A DNA stretch of 64,000 nucleotides, taken from Endozoicomonas sp965232255. GTDB taxonomy: Bacteria; Pseudomonadota; Gammaproteobacteria; Pseudomonadales; Endozoicomonadaceae. The notes below the pieces were generated by a model that searched no databases, was not told the DNA's origin, and saw only the letters and a program-made list of their open reading frames with translations. The position numbers and the translations under genes are program-made. Shown here piece after piece: positions 46,054 to 56,019 of the stretch; within the stretch, counting starts at the first letter, position 1, and each line of letters opens with the position of its first letter. Where the stretch lies: contig OZ246962.1 of NCBI GenBank assembly GCA_965232255.1, forward strand, positions 2,294,001 through 2,358,000, written 5' to 3'.

Positions 46054-48222
46054 ATGAGACTGCACAAACTTGTTGTGGCGATATCTGCGCTGGCAGGGGG
46101 TATCGCCACAGTTAATTCCCACGCACTGGGGCTGGGTGATGTGAAGCTTCATACTGCATTGAATCAACCCCTGGTAGCTGAAATTGAGTTAATGCAAGTT
46201 GAAGATCTCACGCGCAGCGAGATACTTTCCAATCTGGCCAGTAAGTCCGATTTTGCCCTTGCAGGTGTTGAACGTCCCCAGGTTTTAAACGGTCTTCAGT
46301 TTAAAACCGAAGTGAGTCCTAATGGTAAAGGCGTTATCAAAATTACTAGCAAAGACCCTATTCAGGAGCCTTTTCTTAATTTCCTGGTAGAAGTGCACTG
46401 GCCTAATGGTCGTCTGTTAAAAGAGTACACCTTGCTGCTTGATCCCCCCGTTGCCAGTGGCCTGCCAGCAGCTCCTGTCACCATACCTGAAATCCCTCGC
46501 ACCAGCCAGCCAACACAAGCACTCAGACCAGCAAGCCATTTTGAGCATTTATCGCCTGCCAGTACAATACGCTCTGAACGCAGTTTGCGCCAGAAAACCT
46601 CAACACTCGATCGCAGCAGCCAGCCTGTGCAGGTTGCGCCTCCAGACTATCGTGTTGGTAACAATGACAACCTGTGGGATATTGCCCGGCAAGTTCGTCC
46701 CGATCAGGGCGTCACTGTGCAGCAAACCATGCTGGCAATTCAGCGCAAAAACCCACGGTCTTTTATTGACAGAAATATTAATCGCCTTAAAAGAGGTGAG
46801 ATTCTCAGAGTTCCCGATCGTCGTGAAATAACCAGTTTGACCGTTAGCGAAGCCGTTGCCGGAGTATCCCGACAAAACCGCGAGTGGCAACAATGGCGCA
46901 ACCAAGTGGCCCAGCTTGATGCCACTCGCGGTGGAGCTTCGAGCTCGCCCACGCAGCAAACGACAGTGGATGGCAAGTTAGCCATCGTCTCCGCTGAGGG
47001 AGCTGCCGGCAGCGGCCAGGATATTGGCGATGGTGTTGATCAGGATAATGCGGCCTTGCAGACTGAGCTGGCCATGACCCGTGAACAGCTTGATAAGCTC
47101 AGTCGGGAAAATGCGGAGTTAACAAGCCGTTTGCAGGATCTTGATGACCAGATCGTCACCCTGAGGCGCCTGGTAGAGATGAAAGACGACCAAATGACAG
47201 CACTTCAGGATCGGTTACAGCAACAGATACGGGAGCGCGAGGAACCCCCAGAACCGCGATCTGTTGTGCCTGGGCTGCCTGATAATCCTCTGTACTGGCT
47301 ACCGTTGGGCTTGATTCCCCTCGTTGGTATTGGTTGGCTATGGGTCCAGCGACGACGAAAAATGCGTGCAGCAGCCAAAGCCAGTGAAAAACGTAGTCGA
47401 TCCAGGTCCAAGCCCCGATCCCGATCAGCCACGGTTAACAGGGAGGCGAGAGCTGATGTCGCCCCAAAGTCCGTGGCCTCTCCCAGCGCTGAGGTTGCAG
47501 CAAAATTTGATCAAGCGCTGGCCCGTGCTGCGGATGAGGTTGAGGCGGATGTTGTAGATACTGCCCAGCAAACCGAAGACCCGCTGGGTGAGGCAGATAT
47601 CTATATAGCTTATGGTCGTCTGGCCGAGGCAGAAGAGTTGTTGCAGCAAGCGATCTTCAATGAACCCACTCGCAACGACCTGAAAGTGAAGTTACTTAAG
47701 GTGTACAGTGAAAGCGGTGAGCTTGATAAGTTCAACCAGGTGCTGAGCGAATTGGAGGCCACGGGGGATGCTGAAGCTATTGTCCAAGCAGCCGCTCTGC
47801 AAGCCAGTTTCAGCGATGAGCTTGCTGCGCCCATTGATGAAGACGATATTCCCGACCTTGATCTGGACGAACTTGAAGTAGCTGATGACTTCAAATCGCC
47901 CGATAGTCCTGAAAAGACCCACAACGCTGACTCTCTCGATGTTGATCTTGACGATCTGGATTTTGAATTCGCGCCTGAGGATGCCTTGGCTCGGGACAGT
48001 CAAACGGCTTTTTCCGGCCAGGGCGTCTCTAGCCTGGAAGCTTCTCTGGATGAGGATTTTGACTTTCTCTCAGAAGGCGATGAAGTAGCTACCAAACTTG
48101 ATCTTGCCAGGGCCTACATCGATATGGGTGATAGAGACGGAGCCGCTGCCATTTTGCAGGAAGTGCTGGAACAAGGTACTGACGCTCAGAAGCAAGAGGC
48201 CCGGGATTTGTTAGCTGGCTAG
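46054..48222 (+). CDS. fimV: FimV-like pilus assembly / polar hub protein
   Basis: 722 residues. A signal peptide ends near SHA, and the N-terminal FimV domain follows (LGLGDVKLHTALNQPLVAEI). A LysM domain (about 195-255, NDNLWDIARQVRPDQGVTVQ), a coiled coil (about 330-390) and a single membrane helix (about 410-428) precede a basic Arg/Ser-rich stretch. An acidic cytoplasmic region has TPR units and ends in the conserved FimV C-terminal motif LDLARAYIDMGDRDGAAAIL. Binds peptidoglycan and organises type IV pilus and polar proteins; pilF in this window serves the same system. Confidence 0.93.
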   Translation: MRLHKLVVAISALAGGIATVNSHALGLGDVKLHTALNQPLVAEIELMQVEDLTRSEILSNLASKSDFALAGVERPQVLNGLQFKTEVSPNGKGVIKITSKDPIQEPFLNFLVEVHWPNGRLLKEYTLLLDPPVASGLPAAPVTIPEIPRTSQPTQALRPASHFEHLSPASTIRSERSLRQKTSTLDRSSQPVQVAPPDYRVGNNDNLWDIARQVRPDQGVTVQQTMLAIQRKNPRSFIDRNINRLKRGEILRVPDRREITSLTVSEAVAGVSRQNREWQQWRNQVAQLDATRGGASSSPTQQTTVDGKLAIVSAEGAAGSGQDIGDGVDQDNAALQTELAMTREQLDKLSRENAELTSRLQDLDDQIVTLRRLVEMKDDQMTALQDRLQQQIREREEPPEPRSVVPGLPDNPLYWLPLGLIPLVGIGWLWVQRRRKMRAAAKASEKRSRSRSKPRSRSATVNREARADVAPKSVASPSAEVAAKFDQALARAADEVEADVVDTAQQTEDPLGEADIYIAYGRLAEAEELLQQAIFNEPTRNDLKVKLLKVYSESGELDKFNQVLSELEATGDAEAIVQAAALQASFSDELAAPIDEDDIPDLDLDELEVADDFKSPDSPEKTHNADSLDVDLDDLDFEFAPEDALARDSQTAFSGQGVSSLEASLDEDFDFLSEGDEVATKLDLARAYIDMGDRDGAAAILQEVLEQGTDAQKQEARDLLAG

Positions 48223-48252
48223 CGGCTGATAAAAAGTGAAACATTAATACTC

Positions 48253-48281
48253 AGGTGAGTCCGCATTGGGTTCACCTTTTT
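48253..48281 (+). terminator. Intrinsic terminator after fimV
   Basis: AGGTGA (48253-48258) pairs with TCACCT (48272-48277), followed by TTTT. It lies about 30 bp past the fimV stop. Confidence 0.65.
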
Positions 48282-48380
48282 AGTAATCATTCCAAAATAA
48301 TATTCCAACTTTTTCCTTGAGCCTGTCGTCAATCGATTTATTATTTTATGACTCGTTGTGGCTGTACTGAGGTAAATAAA

Positions 48381-49913
48381 TTGAATATAAGCGCAGATGC
48401 TCCACAAAGCACAATAGAAGTAGCAAGTAATCCATTATCTGCAAGTCCACTCTCTGGGGATGAGGCTGCTGCAGTCACCAGTTTTGCAGAAAGAAAAGTA
48501 ACCATCACGCCTGATGCAATCACATCTCTTCCAGACCCCTCATCAGTGTCTGATGACGAATATGCCTCTGCACTCATAAATTGTGTATGGTATGAGGTGG
48601 AAAAAATTAGTCAGTGGCAGCTGTTCAAGGCAAATCATCAGCAGTTATTCGAGCGGGAAAAAGAACTTTTTGGCGATATCACAAAACAAGTTGCTCACTA
48701 CAAAAAAGTTAAAGAGGAACTGAACCAACTGTCTGTAGAATTTCAAGGTAAAGCGAAACTCGAAAAAATGATCGCCATCCTTGGTAGGATTTATGATAAG
48801 AGTCATCTTGAAAAAATCAAAGAGGACGTTTTAAAGGCAAAAAACGGTCGGTATATGGATGATGTGGCTCGCATACTGTGTGCCTGGGCTCATTACCATC
48901 TGGATCAACTAAGTGTTCTGCTGATGTCGTTTGCTAATGACAGCCACAGCTTTCTATATGGGAAAATTTCAGAATGTTCCTTGTTAATCGAGGTTGTGCA
49001 GGAACTTTCGCTTGATCTTGGTCCTGTCGATCTGGCAGCTGAAATTTTGTCAGGATTTTCACGCTATATACGAGGAGCTATACATCACCGCCGTAATTTT
49101 CAGAATTTGCTGAGCAATATGCAGCTGATGGATATGTTTTCTCCAGTTGTCCAATACGAAACCCAACGGATCGAACCGATGACCGCAAACTCGAGTCAGG
49201 AGGCAGAGGATTCTGAAGCAATTTTTTTAAATGGTGTGAATGCAACCAATGTAGATTACGGTCAGATGGCCATGCGTATTTTATGGAATAAAAATTTTGT
49301 TTCAGCAAAGCATTTTGGCAAAAGATATTCTGAAATTTTTGTTCGCAAGGCAGGAATTGGCAGTTTCATGGTAACAAAAGGACTTGCTCAGCTGCTTGAT
49401 GATTTTTGTCAGCGCCATGCCATTGTCAGGTTAGTTCACCTTTTTGCTGGTACTGGAGTGCTGCAGGCAGCCATGGGTAGTATCGGGAGCAACGTTGCGG
49501 TTACCAGTCTCGATACCTATTCCGGAGAAGACATACTTAAACCGCAAGATGACCAGAAGCAGATGGTATTTTTTGATAAGTGCGACAGCGAGGGAGTGAT
49601 TATCAAAGAGTACGGCACATACCTCAATGCTCATAGAGATCTGATTTCATCAGACAGTTGTCTGCTGGTAACGTTCCCGAGTATTCAGGATAAGTCATTC
49701 GGCCAGTTAAAAAAGGCTTTACAATGTTGGGGGATACTGGGCGGTGGTCTGGTTATTATCCTGTCAGAAGTCAATGATAAAAGCCTGATTTACGGTAACT
49801 TGTTTGCCACTGGCGGACTGCTAAAAAAAGACAGTGATATTTCATTGCCACCAGAGTTTATTCGGACAATTCCCCATGTCACACCTGAGATATTCACTAT
49901 AGAGCGTAGTTGA
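48381..49913 (+). CDS. Unknown protein with methyltransferase-like C-terminus, candidate effector
   Basis: 510 residues from TTG 48381, which has GAGGT 7 nt upstream; an ATG at 48348 has no ribosome binding site. Residues 1-65 are disordered, Ser/Ala/Pro-rich. Residues 70-280 are helical and probably coiled (EREKELFGDITKQVAHYKKV). From about 340 on, VHLFAGTGVLQAAMGS followed by VTSLDTYSG looks like motif I and the acidic loop of a class I SAM methyltransferase. The NPPY-type motif is absent; SCLLVTFPS stands in that place. The DNA is visibly more AT-rich than its neighbours, hinting at transfer. Secretion is inferred from the N-terminus alone. Confidence 0.6.
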   Translation: MNISADAPQSTIEVASNPLSASPLSGDEAAAVTSFAERKVTITPDAITSLPDPSSVSDDEYASALINCVWYEVEKISQWQLFKANHQQLFEREKELFGDITKQVAHYKKVKEELNQLSVEFQGKAKLEKMIAILGRIYDKSHLEKIKEDVLKAKNGRYMDDVARILCAWAHYHLDQLSVLLMSFANDSHSFLYGKISECSLLIEVVQELSLDLGPVDLAAEILSGFSRYIRGAIHHRRNFQNLLSNMQLMDMFSPVVQYETQRIEPMTANSSQEAEDSEAIFLNGVNATNVDYGQMAMRILWNKNFVSAKHFGKRYSEIFVRKAGIGSFMVTKGLAQLLDDFCQRHAIVRLVHLFAGTGVLQAAMGSIGSNVAVTSLDTYSGEDILKPQDDQKQMVFFDKCDSEGVIIKEYGTYLNAHRDLISSDSCLLVTFPSIQDKSFGQLKKALQCWGILGGGLVIILSEVNDKSLIYGNLFATGGLLKKDSDISLPPEFIRTIPHVTPEIFTIERS

Positions 49914-50159
49914 TAAAACGAGCCGTTCCGGAACTTTTGCCTGATTCAAGGTGATCGACAGTTACCCAAATGGTTCGATTATGCTACTTTGGGCTGCCTG
50001 AATATGGCAGTAACGATCTGATTCATTTCACAGTAGTGCCAATTACTTTTCTCCACCGGTCATGATCAGCCAAGATTCTGGTGATGGCTCTGCGTGTGCC
50101 GAGCCGTCGATCAGAAGAGAGATTGCTGGTGGAAGCGTTGTTAATCTGAAGGAGTAAAT

Positions 50160-51110
50160 GTGACAGATTCCCACAAGTCCTGCGAGGGACTGGTCACTAT
50201 TCGAGATTTTATCCGCTGGGGCGCGAGCCAATTTAACCAGGCAGGCCTGTTCTTTGGTCATGGCAGTGATAATGCCCTGGATGAGTCGCTGCACCTGGTT
50301 TGCCAGGTATTGCAGTTGCCCTGGGATCTGCCCGACAGCTATCTGGATTGTCGTCTGAGTGCTGACGAGCGAGAAAAAATTACCCGTCTGATCAGTGATC
50401 GTACCACTAGCCGCAAGCCGCTGGCTTATTTGCTCAACCAGGCCTGGTTTTGTGAGCTGCCATTTTACGTGGATGAACGAGTGCTGGTTCCCCGTTCGCC
50501 CATTGCGGAACTGATTGCCCAGCAGTTCCAGCCGTGGCTTGGCGATGTGACGGTTAGCCGGGTGCTTGATCTGTGTGCTGGCTCTGGTTGTATTGGCATT
50601 GGTACTGCCTTTGCGTTTCCAGAGTCGCAGGTAGATTTGCTGGATATTTCTGAAGACGCTCTGGAGGTGGCCAATATCAATATCGATCGCCATGAACTTT
50701 GGGGTCGGGTGCAGGCCATCAAATCAGATCTGTTCGGGGCTTTTGATGCTTTGCCAGAGCGACCAAAATATCAGCTTATCCTGAGCAATCCACCTTATGT
50801 GGACGTTGAAGATATGTCCGATATGCCTGAAGAGTTTACCCATGAGCCCGAGTTGGGGCTGGTCGCTGGCGCTGACGGGCTTGACTTTGCCCGCACCATT
50901 TTGGCGCAGGCGGCGGACTATCTGGACGAGCACGGACTTTTGGTGCTGGAAGTAGGTAACAGTCAATGGGCTCTGCAAAATGAGTATCCTGAGGTACCAT
51001 TTATCTGGCCCGAGTTTGTCCATGGCGGTCATGGCGTCCTTGTTCTGGCGGCTGAGGATTGCAGGAAATATCAATCAGTATTCAAAAGCCGATTGTTGGG
51101 AGGGCAATAG
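50160..51110 (+). CDS. prmB: Ribosomal protein L3 glutamine methyltransferase PrmB
   Basis: 316 residues. Methylates a glutamine of ribosomal protein L3 (release factors are the targets of the paralogue PrmC). The N-terminal helical domain is followed by the methyltransferase fold: VLDLCAGSGCIGIGTA (motif I), VDLLDISEDALEVA and the catalytic SNPPYVD. The GTG start has AAGGAG 5 nt upstream. The aroC gene follows after 41 bp, the order seen in many gammaproteobacteria, which supports PrmB over PrmC. Confidence 0.94.
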   Translation: MTDSHKSCEGLVTIRDFIRWGASQFNQAGLFFGHGSDNALDESLHLVCQVLQLPWDLPDSYLDCRLSADEREKITRLISDRTTSRKPLAYLLNQAWFCELPFYVDERVLVPRSPIAELIAQQFQPWLGDVTVSRVLDLCAGSGCIGIGTAFAFPESQVDLLDISEDALEVANINIDRHELWGRVQAIKSDLFGAFDALPERPKYQLILSNPPYVDVEDMSDMPEEFTHEPELGLVAGADGLDFARTILAQAADYLDEHGLLVLEVGNSQWALQNEYPEVPFIWPEFVHGGHGVLVLAAEDCRKYQSVFKSRLLGGQ

Positions 51111-51151
51111 GGCATTGCAGGACAACTAAATATAACCGACAAGAGGTGATC

Positions 51152-52234
51152 ATGGCAGGTAATAGCATTGGGCAGTTATTCAGAGTTACCACTTTCGGTG
51201 AATCCCATGGTCTGGCCCTTGGTTGTATAGTTGATGGTTGTCCTCCCGGTCTGGTACTCAGCGAGACGGACATTCAGCCAGAGCTGGATCGCCGTCGACC
51301 AGGCACTTCTCGCTTCACCACCCAACGCCGTGAGTCCGACCAGGTGCGAATTCTTTCCGGGGTTTTTCGGGGCGTCACCACTGGTACACCCATTGCTTTG
51401 CTGATTGAGAATCAGGATCAGCGCTCCGCAGATTACACCAGTATTGAGAACCTGATCCGACCAGGTCATGCCGATTATACCTACAGCCATAAATACGGTA
51501 TTCGCGACCATCGTGGGGGTGGGCGTTCTTCTGCCCGGGAGACAGCCATGCGGGTTGCCGCCGGTGCCATTGCCCGTAAGTACCTGCGCTCCCAGGGAAT
51601 AGAGATTCGCGGCTGGCTGGCGCAGATTGGTGATATTAAAGTCGAGACGTTCGATTGGCAGGAGATTGACAACAATCCTTTCTTCTCTCCCGATGCCGGT
51701 AAGGTGCCGAACATGGAAGCACTGATTAAGCGCCTGCGCTCGGAAGGTGATTCGGTGGGCGCCCGCGTTTCTGTCATGGTCACTGGCGTGCCGCCTGGGT
51801 TCGGAGAGCCGGTTTTTGACCGACTCGATGCGGATCTGGCACATGCATTGATGAGCATTAACGCCGTTAAAGGTGTCGAGATTGGCGATGGTTTTGCCTG
51901 CGTCAATCAAAGGGGAACCGAACACCGGGATGAGATAACACCGGCAGGCTTTTTATCTAATCACGCTGGTGGCATTCTGGGAGGCATCAGTTCCGGACAG
52001 GATATTATCGCTCATATTGCCCTGAAACCAACTTCCAGTATTACCACGCCGGGACAATCAATCACCATGCAGGGAGAAACGACCGAAGTGGTCACCAAAG
52101 GACGTCATGACCCTTGTGTTGGCATTCGTGCGGTTCCCGTAGCTGAGGCGATGACAGCTATTACGTTGATGGATCATCTTATGCGTCACCGGGCCCAGAA
52201 TGTGGATGTCATCAGCTCTTTGCCCGTGTTGTAA
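51152..52234 (+). CDS. aroC: Chorismate synthase
   Basis: 360 residues, full length. Converts EPSP to chorismate using reduced FMN, the last step of the shikimate pathway. FGESHGLALGCIVDGCPPG, the LDRRRPGTSRFTTQRRE stretch, the FMN-binding GIRDHRGGGRSSARETA and the C-terminal GRHDPCVGIRAVPVAEAM are canonical. AAGAGGTGA precedes ATG 51152. Probably co-transcribed with prmB. Confidence 0.97.
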   Translation: MAGNSIGQLFRVTTFGESHGLALGCIVDGCPPGLVLSETDIQPELDRRRPGTSRFTTQRRESDQVRILSGVFRGVTTGTPIALLIENQDQRSADYTSIENLIRPGHADYTYSHKYGIRDHRGGGRSSARETAMRVAAGAIARKYLRSQGIEIRGWLAQIGDIKVETFDWQEIDNNPFFSPDAGKVPNMEALIKRLRSEGDSVGARVSVMVTGVPPGFGEPVFDRLDADLAHALMSINAVKGVEIGDGFACVNQRGTEHRDEITPAGFLSNHAGGILGGISSGQDIIAHIALKPTSSITTPGQSITMQGETTEVVTKGRHDPCVGIRAVPVAEAMTAITLMDHLMRHRAQNVDVISSLPVL

Positions 52235-52259
52235 CGTTATTGATCAAGCTATTCGAACG

Positions 52260-53936
52260 TCACAGGAAGTAATAAAACGAATAGGCGATAGCACCCACTG
52301 GTACGGTGAGCTGAGCATAGCTGGTAAAGTGCCAAAAGGTCGCTAACCAGGTTCTCTGATCCACATTGGGATTGGAACGAAAGGTAAAATCCAGACTTTT
52401 TTTGGAAAAATAATTATTCTCATAGCGTTTCGGGCTAAACAAACCCCACAATGCGTACCATTTGCAATCCCAGGCATCAGGCTCGGACTCACAGGATTGA
52501 CGGTAAAAGGGCATATTTTTTTGATACACGGTCAGCTTCAGGGTGTACTCGGTATCGGGGGCCAAATGATCGTCGTAACTCAGTGATTCGTCATAGAGGA
52601 AAATTTTTCCAGGGTAATAAAACAGCGATGGCACGTAACTGCGGTAAATATTCTTGTTAGGGTTATCGCCATTTTTTAGTTTGAACTCCCATAAGGTGGA
52701 GCGACGTATTTTTTGCTCGCTGGAAATGGCGTTCAGGGTTTGCTGAATGCCTTTCGCCTCATCAATGTAAATAGTGGACTTCAGTCGTTCACCAAAAAGC
52801 GATGGTTCATAAAGCTGAACTCTGATAACCATATTTTTGAACTTTTCGCTGACATCTTCAGCAACTTCACTGATTGCCGCCGCCGAGTAATCCTGGGCTC
52901 TCATAACCATCGGGTAGCCTTTTTCTTCCCGGGAACCGTCTATGCCCGGCGCAGACTGCCACACCAGTGGCTCAATCGCTTCGTTATCAAATGACTGAGG
53001 CAACGAAAAGCCATTGGGCGAGCGCGAGGCAATTCGCTTTTGCGTATCAACGGTAAAACTGACTTTGTCGAACCCCTGAAATCGGCAGGTCAGGCTCTGT
53101 GCGTGGGGTTGGTGCACAAGCTGGTTGAGGTGGTATTCATTTTTCGGGTCCTCAATTACCAGTGTTGGTGCTAACTTGGTGGACTGACGACTCCACCAAC
53201 CAGCTTGCAGGTTGCTGACAGTGATTACTTCTTCCTCGCCTGGCAACAAGTCATAGCCATTGGCCAAACGATCAATGTAATCGGGGTTTTCAGGATTCCA
53301 GTTGCTGGCACTTTTTTGCAGAAACTCAACATCAAAGTCAAGCTGGCCGTGGCCATCAGCACACAGTTTACTTTCGTGAACGGTGACATTGGCATAGCAA
53401 CGTTTGGGCTCCTGATGACAATCTCTTACATGCTGCAAGTGTCCGTTATGATCGAAAACCTCCTTATCCTGGCAGACTTCATAAGTGCCACAAACCGTGC
53501 CGTTAGTGATCAACTGACAGTCTTCCCATTCCCAGTGAACGTAAGTCTGATAGGGGATTGAGGCCGACCAGGCTGGTACCGGCTGCTGCCGCAGCACGCT
53601 GGCCGCGTCATAACGGCTGACGTTTTTCAGATCCAGCCACGCTTCTTCGTCGAACAAAATGGGCGAGCGAACCTGGACATTCTGGTTGCTGGCACAACGC
53701 AACTCTTCGTAGAGAAAATTGCGTGTCAGGTGTGCAGGAATTGTATGCCCCGGACAGGAATTGCTGAGGCGCATTCGCGGCGCTGAACGCTCAACGCAAT
53801 AATTGGCGATAACGTAGGATTCAAAACCTTTAACAGAAAAACTGGCCAGCAGAAACAGTAAAGCCAACCAGCGGTAGATAGCAGCGAACACAGCAAACCT
53901 GCCAAGATGAGTTTTATAATTGTTCTCGGGGCGCAT
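52260..53936 (-). CDS. Unknown exported Cys-rich protein
   Basis: 558 residues from ATG 53936, family not recognised. An N-terminal signal or anchor (about 20-38, IYRWLALLFLLASFSVKGF) precedes a large domain with about a dozen cysteines, several in pairs 5-9 residues apart (WEDCQLITNGTVCGTYEVCQ), as in disulfide-bonded extracytoplasmic proteins. Many aromatic residues follow (YVPSLFYYPGKIFLYDESLS). A hydrophobic C-terminal segment (LTVPVGAIAYSFYYF) could anchor it. It starts 27 bp after the stop of the exported protein gene upstream, so the two form an operon. No function is claimed. Confidence 0.62.
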   Translation of the reverse strand: MRPENNYKTHLGRFAVFAAIYRWLALLFLLASFSVKGFESYVIANYCVERSAPRMRLSNSCPGHTIPAHLTRNFLYEELRCASNQNVQVRSPILFDEEAWLDLKNVSRYDAASVLRQQPVPAWSASIPYQTYVHWEWEDCQLITNGTVCGTYEVCQDKEVFDHNGHLQHVRDCHQEPKRCYANVTVHESKLCADGHGQLDFDVEFLQKSASNWNPENPDYIDRLANGYDLLPGEEEVITVSNLQAGWWSRQSTKLAPTLVIEDPKNEYHLNQLVHQPHAQSLTCRFQGFDKVSFTVDTQKRIASRSPNGFSLPQSFDNEAIEPLVWQSAPGIDGSREEKGYPMVMRAQDYSAAAISEVAEDVSEKFKNMVIRVQLYEPSLFGERLKSTIYIDEAKGIQQTLNAISSEQKIRRSTLWEFKLKNGDNPNKNIYRSYVPSLFYYPGKIFLYDESLSYDDHLAPDTEYTLKLTVYQKNMPFYRQSCESEPDAWDCKWYALWGLFSPKRYENNYFSKKSLDFTFRSNPNVDQRTWLATFWHFTSYAQLTVPVGAIAYSFYYFL

Positions 53937-53963
53937 TCGAGGCGCCCCATACCAAGCGACCAA

Positions 53964-55457
53964 CTATTTGAATAGCCGCCTTTTCTTTCTTTTTTCAGCA
54001 ACGGTGTTGTCTTTGGTCAGCAGATCCACCACGCTTTGCAACTTTCTGGCTTCATCGAGTCGGTTTTCCTGATTTTCCAATGCATTAATGCACATGGCTA
54101 CCGAGCCTTTCAGTGTGCCGGCCTCGACAAGCATGACATCACCTTCAATGTCGTCATCGTCGTCGCCTGAGTGGAATACCTGACGAGCCTTCTCCTGGTA
54201 GAGTGCCTCCCACATATCAGAACTGAGATAGTGCTGACGATAGCCATCACGAACTTTTTTCAGGCCACCAGAGCGACTCAGGGCCAGCTCCTCATCAATG
54301 TCTTTTTTCATCAGGGCGATGATGAAGTATTTGGTATCCATCTCATTGGATTTACCGGCAATCCAGCTAACCCACGCGTTGACCGAACTCCATTTTTTGC
54401 TGGCTGAGCTGCCTACGGTGAGCATTGCTTCCTGTGCAAGGTTGGCGTAATACATCAACTTGTTCTGGTCGTATATGGGAGTAGTACCAACGGTCATGTC
54501 ATTGAGGTAATAATCCAGATTGAAAATTTGCTTGTCGTATTCTACCGGAATGCAGCCAATCTGAATGCCATAGGTAGCCCGGATATATGACCTGGCCCAA
54601 AAGGCATCAATCAGCATCTCCATGGCATCCTGCTGACCTTGCGGGTCAGACATGGTGCGGTATCTCTCTGACGTACCGAAAGCATAAACAAATGTTTCAA
54701 TAGCATTTTTGGTGAAGCGGTTGATGCCTTCATCAATCACTCGTCTATCCTGGGTACGCACGGCACGTAACTGCATGATATTGCGCTTCATATCTGAGAT
54801 TTGTTCAGCGCTGTACAGCGACATCCCCTTGAGTTGGGCAGTGCTGAGACCCACTTGCTGATGAAAAATACCGTTGGGCAACAAGATGGTAAAATGAAGC
54901 GTCCCGACCCGGGCTTCCAGCTGTTGCAGCGCCTCCTCGTAATGTTGCACCAACGGCAGCATGTCCACCTGTTGATCAGTGTCAGCGATGATATCAGGAC
55001 GCAGGGTAGGGAAGAATTTCAGGTTATTAATGTCCTCCAGAAACAGAGTCGATTCCTGCCGGTAAGAACGCACCCGATCAAGAAAGTCTTTGACCGCAAT
55101 AGGCTGAATAATGCTTTCATCAGAAGCTCTGTGCAGCTCGGTAACCGCTGCGCCAAGTTCGCGCAGGTTGGCAGAGATGCGGTCAATGGCTGAAAGCAGA
55201 ATATCTCCGTCCCGTTCGCCGCGCTGATAAATAGCCTGGATAAACTGTTTTTCAATATCGGTCTTGTTGGCCAGGTTTATGTTCAGGTCACCGTCGTATT
55301 GAGGGGGGACATTAATACCTGGAGAAATACCTGGAGACAGTGATAACTGACCATCTTCGGTTGGCGACGTCTGATTCGGAGCAGCCGTTGTTGCTCCGGG
55401 ATATGTCAGCATAACCAGCAAGGCACAGCAAAACAGGGTGACTGGATTTCTACTCAT
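53964..55457 (-). CDS. Unknown exported protein, first gene of an operon pair
   Basis: 497 residues, family not recognised. A signal peptide (about 1-25, TLFCCALLVMLTYPGATTAA) is followed by a Pro/Gly/Ser linker with a doubled SPGISPGI, then mainly helices with coiled-coil character (IDRISANLRELGAAVTELHR and NRFTKNAIETFVYAFG). An acidic patch, DDDDD, lies near residue 435, and the C-terminus is basic (KKRRLF). It lacks cysteines in the mature part except near 305 and 465. Paired with the Cys-rich protein encoded downstream; the pair is placed between aroC and tusE. Confidence 0.62.
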   Translation of the reverse strand: MSRNPVTLFCCALLVMLTYPGATTAAPNQTSPTEDGQLSLSPGISPGINVPPQYDGDLNINLANKTDIEKQFIQAIYQRGERDGDILLSAIDRISANLRELGAAVTELHRASDESIIQPIAVKDFLDRVRSYRQESTLFLEDINNLKFFPTLRPDIIADTDQQVDMLPLVQHYEEALQQLEARVGTLHFTILLPNGIFHQQVGLSTAQLKGMSLYSAEQISDMKRNIMQLRAVRTQDRRVIDEGINRFTKNAIETFVYAFGTSERYRTMSDPQGQQDAMEMLIDAFWARSYIRATYGIQIGCIPVEYDKQIFNLDYYLNDMTVGTTPIYDQNKLMYYANLAQEAMLTVGSSASKKWSSVNAWVSWIAGKSNEMDTKYFIIALMKKDIDEELALSRSGGLKKVRDGYRQHYLSSDMWEALYQEKARQVFHSGDDDDDIEGDVMLVEAGTLKGSVAMCINALENQENRLDEARKLQSVVDLLTKDNTVAEKRKKRRLFK

Positions 55458-55575
55458 TCTGGTAACTCAGCTCTAGCGGGGCAGTGAATCAATGCTAATA
55501 ACCGTCAGACTCTGTTAAGGAGATATAGTTCCACTGAACTGAGTTGGCCAGAATTCCGGACGAACCCGTTTACTT

Positions 55576-55887
55576 TCAAAAGCAGTTGGTGGGCCTGGGC
55601 AATCCGGCGATACGTGCCGCCACTTTGGCCGGACTTTCCGGAAACAGCTGCAGCAGGTAGATGCTGTTCCCCTTTTCTGTTCCCAGGGTGTTGGCGATGT
55701 GTTTGACAAATGGCCGTTGGCTGGGAGCTAGCTGATACTGCTGGTAAAACGAGCGCAAAGCCTCAATGACTTCCCAGTGAGCCGGAGTAAGGATAATGCC
55801 TTCGAGGGCAGCTAGCTGCTCAGCCACATTGGTGTTCCATTGGTCAAGGTCGGCCAGATAGCCATCGTTGTCGAGCGTCAGAGGCAT
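55576..55887 (-). CDS. tusE: TusE/DsrC/DsvC-family sulfur relay protein
   Basis: 103 residues. The motif WEVIEALRSFYQQYQLAPSQ, then KGNSIYLLQLFPESPA and the C-terminal RPTNCF are diagnostic; the penultimate Cys accepts persulfide sulfur from TusBCD and passes it to MnmA for 2-thiouridine in tRNA. The second Cys present in sulfite-reductase DsrC is absent, so the tRNA role (TusE) is favoured. No tusBCD genes nearby. Confidence 0.9.
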   Translation of the reverse strand: MPLTLDNDGYLADLDQWNTNVAEQLAALEGIILTPAHWEVIEALRSFYQQYQLAPSQRPFVKHIANTLGTEKGNSIYLLQLFPESPAKVAARIAGLPRPTNCF

Positions 55888-56019
55888 TGTCTGCTCCGTG
55901 GTAAAAAGAACTGGTGGCGATTTTACACCACGGCGATGTATGGTGGTAATCGCTTCTGGGCAAGCATTTTCGCGCTATGATAGGCTCTGCTGTGCACCAA
56001 AGCGAAACAGGAATGAACA

